Source: Psophocarpus tetragonolobus
Lineage: Eukaryota; Streptophyta; Magnoliopsida; Fabales; Fabaceae
Direction: 5' to 3'
Length of the DNA: 64,000 bases
Assembly (NCBI GenBank): GCA_037954015.1
Contig: CM075690.1
Span: 51,790,415 to 51,854,414, forward strand
Positions 60,041 to 64,000 of the stretch are shown here, piece by piece (position 1 is the stretch's first letter; each line of letters opens with the position of its first letter). Below the pieces are notes generated by a model that had not been told where the DNA came from, did no database searches, and saw nothing but the letters and a program-made list of their open reading frames with translations. A program made the position numbers and the translations under genes.

Positions 60041-61185
60041 TTATATATGAAAAATATTTGAGTCCAATAAATATATGTATTTTCCACATGTCAGCACCTC
60101 AGTTATTCTGCCATAAAACAAATTAATTTAATAAAAATATATTAAATTTAAAAAAATGTATGTCATAATTTTAGATTCAAAAAATTTTCAATAAAATTTT
60201 AGTAATTGATTAGTCTTCCATTTTTAATAATTGATATTATTTTATTAATTATTTGCCATCACATATTTTGTTAACAAATTTTATAAGATTGAAATAATTG
60301 AATTGTTATGCTCTCAATTAAATTTATTGTGAGACATAAAATTTGTCATAAATAGTTTTAATTAAAACTAAATACTACTAATTACTTTTCTTTAGAAATT
60401 TAACCATTCTATGTAATATGTTGTATAAGATCCTACTTATATATAATTCTGACTAAACACTACAAACTAACGGGAAATAACACAGTAAAATAAAACAAAA
60501 AAATTAGTAAATAAAAATAATGCTATTAAAATATATATCAAATTGATTAAAAGCACATAATGTAAATTAATAAGAAAAATACTAATGCCTACACATATAC
60601 ACAACATAAAGTAGAGTTAAAATTTGTGATTAGATTAAAGTTGACAATATTTAATTAAATTTAAAATGTTAACAATTCACTTTTTGACACATTTTTTTAG
60701 GATTTGTTGAAATTTATAGAAAAATACAAATTGATTTGGATCTCACTTGTTGACAGATTTTCTCTCCTAAATTTTGTAGTCCTCAATAAATTTTAAGTAA
60801 TGATAAAATGTGTATCAGAAGGAATGTGTTAGAAGGGTGATAGTAGCTTTCCTTATTTCAATTTGGTATATTCTTTTTTGCTTAGTTTACTTATTGATTT
60901 TACTTGCTTTTTTTATTCATTGACTAATGTAACATCTTTAAATTTTTTAAAAAAAACTCATAAAATAAGTTTATAAAATTATTATCTAGAGATATAAAAT
61001 TTAGCTATTTAGTAAATAATAGTTATTATAGTTTAGATAAAATATTTGTTATATTTCAATTGGTAATCCTTAATATGATATGAATATTTATCATGTTTTA
61101 CTTGAATAATTTATAATATGAAATTTAGATAAGATGGTGATATATTTTATTTGGTCATATATCACATTCAAGATCATAATGTTGG
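60041..61185. other. AT-rich intergenic DNA
   Basis: Apart from a repeat copy at 60655-60840 (related to the intron 10 repeats), nothing was recognised. Confidence 0.4.
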
Positions 61186-61532
61186 AAATAATAGTGGATT
61201 GATATTAATCAATTATCTTTTATCATTATTTGACAATTTAAGATATGGTGATAATCATATCTTATCATATCTTTATTATTATTTGAATGGGATTAGAAGA
61301 AGATTGACTCTGTTATGGGTTGAGTCAATCATAAAAAGCCCATTTGAGGGGGTATCTGCCTATCCTGGGGGATTATAAATTTGTCATCCCATTAAGCAAA
61401 TTACAACACACATTCTCTAAAATAATCTCTTAAAAAGTATATAGCAAAACCCTCAAGAGTTCTTAAACCCATATCTCTACAATAATCATTCATAGAGTTT
61501 TTGTTCAAAAGATCAAGAACTCCAACTCAATC
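61186..61532 (+). mobile_element. LTR-like sequence, possibly copia, interrupted by a gypsy insertion
   Basis: Plus-strand TATA-like GGATTATAAATTTG (61370) is followed by a leader-like ACAACACACATTCTCT and CAAGAACTCCAACTCAATC, ending exactly where the gypsy LTR terminus begins (61533). It resembles the promoter and R region of a copia LTR. No second copy is available for proof. Confidence 0.35.
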
Positions 61533-62175
61533 TGATGCATGCCTCCCTTGATCTTTTTCTAGAGGTTTTCTTCTTTAGTGAAATGGTTTGTGGAGAGGTA
61601 AGAAGTGAGGTGGTTTTAGGCGTCACTTAAGGTAAGATAAGCCTAAGAGGGAAAGTTTGCCAGAAGGGATGGAACCCTTGATAAAAACCTAAGGAATTCT
61701 CAAAGAGATAAGGGTGGACACTAAGAAAATTTTGGCCAACTCAAGGTTTTTCCATTCAATAAAGTGTAAAAAATACAAGAGTGTGAAGGAGCACCTTTTT
61801 ATAGAGGGAGCTAACCTCTTGGACAAGTCATGAAAGAAATGACAGGCTAGGATTAAAAGAAGTCATCCAAGGGAGGAGGATTGAAGCCCAAAGTCCAATC
61901 AATACCCTCCTTTAGATGAGAATTGGTGCCCAAGCTACCTCATCCAAGGTCCAAGATTACTCCTTTATTAGTTTTGGGTTTTATTTAGGAAAAGAGGGTG
62001 TAGTTATCAAACTACCCCATTATTTCCTAAATAAAGGCCCAAAAACTAATATTACCCCTTCTTATTACTAAGACACCTCCTAGAAAATTAAATGGACTAA
62101 TACATGTCCAAAATAAAATCCTAGGTTCCTAAAAGAAAAATTACAAGTAAATAAGTCATGACTTGCATAACTTGA
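61533..62175 (-). mobile_element. Ty3/gypsy 3' LTR (minus orientation)
   Basis: It ends with GCATGCATCA at 61533 on the minus strand, like the LTR end at 2876. TATA box CTATAAAAAGG is near 61800, followed by an R-like TTTATTGAATGGAAAAACC. The 5' boundary lies between the pol end (about 62175) and 61900. The exact start was not fixed. Confidence 0.6.
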
Positions 62176-64000
62176 TGGTCATATGGAGGTGAGATCTTCC
62201 TCCTTCTACTCTAGCCATGTCTTCTTCTATTCTCCTAGCCATGGCCCTAGTGATAGGGCCCTTGCTTGGGGAGAATGCATCATCTCCTCCCCATTAGGAA
62301 GGATTTGACCTCAAATCTGATAGGTCTTCCTCTTCTTCATCAGTACCTACAAAAGGGATCAAATCACAAACATTAAAGGTAGTACTGACACCATAGTCCT
62401 CAAGGAGATCTAATATGTATGCATTGTTGTTCACTCTCTTGAGGACTTGAAAGGGACCATCTCCTCGGGGGCTAAGCTTGGACTTCCTGTGAGTAGGGAA
62501 GCGATCCTTCCTCAAATGAAGCCATACCCAATCCCCTTGATTGAAAATAATTTCTTTCCTTCCCCTCTTAGCCTTAGCAGCATACCCTTTAGAGTGTCGT
62601 TCAATGTTGGCTTTGACCCTCTCATGTAATTTTTTAACAAAATCTGCTTTAGCTAATCCTTCTTTATGAATAGAAGAAGGGAAAGGTAAAGGCAAAATAT
62701 CAAGAGTGTAAGAGGGTTGAAACCATAAACAATCTCAAAGAGTGAGTGCTTGGTGGTTCTTTGGACCACCCTATTATATGCAAACTCTATATGGAGAAGG
62801 TACTCATCCCAAGACTTATGATTTCCCCTAAGAAGTGCCCTTAGCATAGTGGATAAGGATCTATTTACTACCTCAGTTTGCCCATCAGTTTGGGGATGAC
62901 ATGTTGTAGAAAATAAGAGTTTAGTTCCCAGCCTAGCCCACAAAGTTTTCCAAAAGTGGCTAAGGAACTTAACATCTCTATCAAACACTATGGATTGAGG
63001 TATGCCATGCAGACGGACAACTTCTTTGAAGAAAAGTCTTGCAATGTTGCTCACGTCATCTATTTTGTGGCAAGGTACGAAATGGGCCATTTTAAAAAAC
63101 CTGTCCACTACCACAAAGATAGAATCCGCTCCCCTTTGGGTTCTAGGAAGTCCAAGGATGAAATCCATGCTTATGTCTACCCAAGGAGCGGAGGGAGCCG
63201 GTAAGGGTGTGTAAAGTTCATGAGGCATTACTTTAGATTTAGCTTGTAAACAAGCTATGCATCTAGAGCAATGTCTTTGGACATCTCTTTTCATATGGGG
63301 CCAATGAAATTTTTCTTTTAAAATGAGCAAAGTTTTGTTTATTCCAAAATGCCCCATGAGCCCACCCTCATGACTCTCTCTCACAAGCAATTTTCTAAGA
63401 GATCCTTGGGGTACACAAAGTTTACTTTCTTTGAATAAGTACCTCTCACTCACATGAAACCCATCAGTAGATTTGGACAAGGAGGTAGCAAAAATGGGGT
63501 CAAACTCTTGGTCAAAAGCATATTGGTCCTTAATATAATCAAATCCTAAGATTAGGGAGCTCAAAGTGGCAAGAAGAGTATGTCTTCTAGATAGGGCATC
63601 GGCCACTACATTGTGCTTCCCTTTCTTGTATTTGATTATATAGGGAAAAGTTTCCAAAAACTCAACCCACTTTGCATGCCTCTTGTTGAGCTTACCTTGA
63701 CCCTTCAAATATTTTAGTGACTCATGGTCACTACGAATGACAAACTCCTTGGGAATAAGGTAATGTTCCCAAGTTTGAAGGGCCCTTATTAAGGAGTAAA
63801 ACTCTTTGTCATAGGTGGGGCGGAACCATTTAGTTTTTCACTAAAATAAGCCACAGGGTGGCCGCCTTGCAATAACAAAGCACATATTCCAACACCCGAT
63901 GCATCACACTCTAGCTCAAAAGTTTTTGAAAAGTCAGGTAGAGCTAGAACAGGGGCATGGGTTAGTTTTTCTTTAATAAGCTCGAAGGCTTTTTTTTGTT
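62175..64000 (-). pseudogene. Ty3/gypsy pol: RNase H, integrase and tail, interrupted
   Basis: The minus strand from the window edge reads KTFELECDASGVGICALL (RNase H, about 63935-63880), then a frame shift near 63825. The frame 63708-62653 (351 codons) follows with HNVVADALSRR and the HHCC integrase finger (HEGGLMGHFG..HWPHMKRDVQRHCSRCIAC, about 63390-63245). It then has the DDE core: Asp in ISMDFILGLP, Asp in SIVFDRD, Glu in TDGQTEVVNRSL. A one-base shift near 62700 leads into 62695-62294, with GDWVWLHLRKDRFP and the GPY/F module (KLSPRGDGPFQVLKRVNNNA). A stop at 62294 splits off the tail GPITRAMARRIEED (about 62250-62210). The RT, protease and gag lie outside the window. Two shifts and a stop make this copy inactive. 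Confidence 0.88.

Noticed and set aside
62447..63214. Plus-strand frames opposite the gypsy integrase
   Set aside because: Antisense shadows of the recognised integrase and RNase H region.
1..64000. CRISPR arrays, operons, bacterial promoters, tRNA or rRNA genes
   Set aside because: The window is plant nuclear DNA. No regularly spaced short repeats and no complete tRNA or rRNA gene were seen. The only tRNA-like pieces are the two SINEs.

Overview
This window is AT-rich nuclear DNA of a flowering plant, most likely a legume. Genes have introns with GT-AG borders. The only intact genes are a 12-exon homoserine dehydrogenase-like gene and a 2-exon early-nodulin-like phytocyanin, both on the minus strand. 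The rest is dominated by nested, decayed plant transposons. The legume assignment is an inference from gene and repeat families I recognise. Nothing in the window proves the species.

Layout. 1-7.2 kb holds AT-rich DNA, a tandem repeat, the 3' end and LTR of a Ty3/gypsy element, a fold-back element and a second gypsy tail. 7.2-12.5 kb is a dead hAT transposase gene (minus) split by a nearly solo LTR with a 5-bp target duplication. A partial LTR of the same family follows at 12.5-13.4 kb, then a Stowaway-like MITE. 15.3-16.6 kb carries a 280-bp direct duplication. 16.9-18.4 kb is a GDSL esterase/lipase pseudogene. 22.56-25.50 kb is a complete-ended, non-autonomous CACTA element with an internal 290-bp triplication and a 3-bp target duplication. 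One end of a second CACTA element lies at 26.4 kb.

28.07-34.12 kb is the most unusual locus. It is an endogenous Caulimoviridae-like (pararetrovirus) insertion arranged as a large inverted repeat, with 5' portions at the centre and reverse transcriptase/RNase H ends facing outward. It lies between (TA)n tracts. Every reading frame is broken. A fold-back element with a GC-rich triplet loop abuts it at 34.16-34.97 kb.

36.4-39.1 kb is a 5'-truncated Ty1/copia element with its 3' LTR. 40.2-41.5 kb is the phytocyanin gene. 42.02-43.12 kb is a Harbinger-type non-autonomous element that has captured a fragment of acetolactate synthase. 43.3 kb is a tRNA-derived SINE with a 13-bp target duplication. 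44.9-47.3 kb is a Tat/Athila-type gag-protease remnant invaded by two related palindromic-ended repeats.

51.9-59.5 kb is the homoserine dehydrogenase gene. All 12 exons join in frame to 376 codons. Its introns hold several MITEs, a SINE and one GC-AG splice border. 61.5-64.0 kb is the 3' part of a Ty3/gypsy element (RNase H, integrase, LTR) that runs off the window edge. Functionally, the enzyme gene acts in aspartate-family amino acid synthesis and the phytocyanin is a predicted GPI-anchored surface protein. No link between the two is visible.
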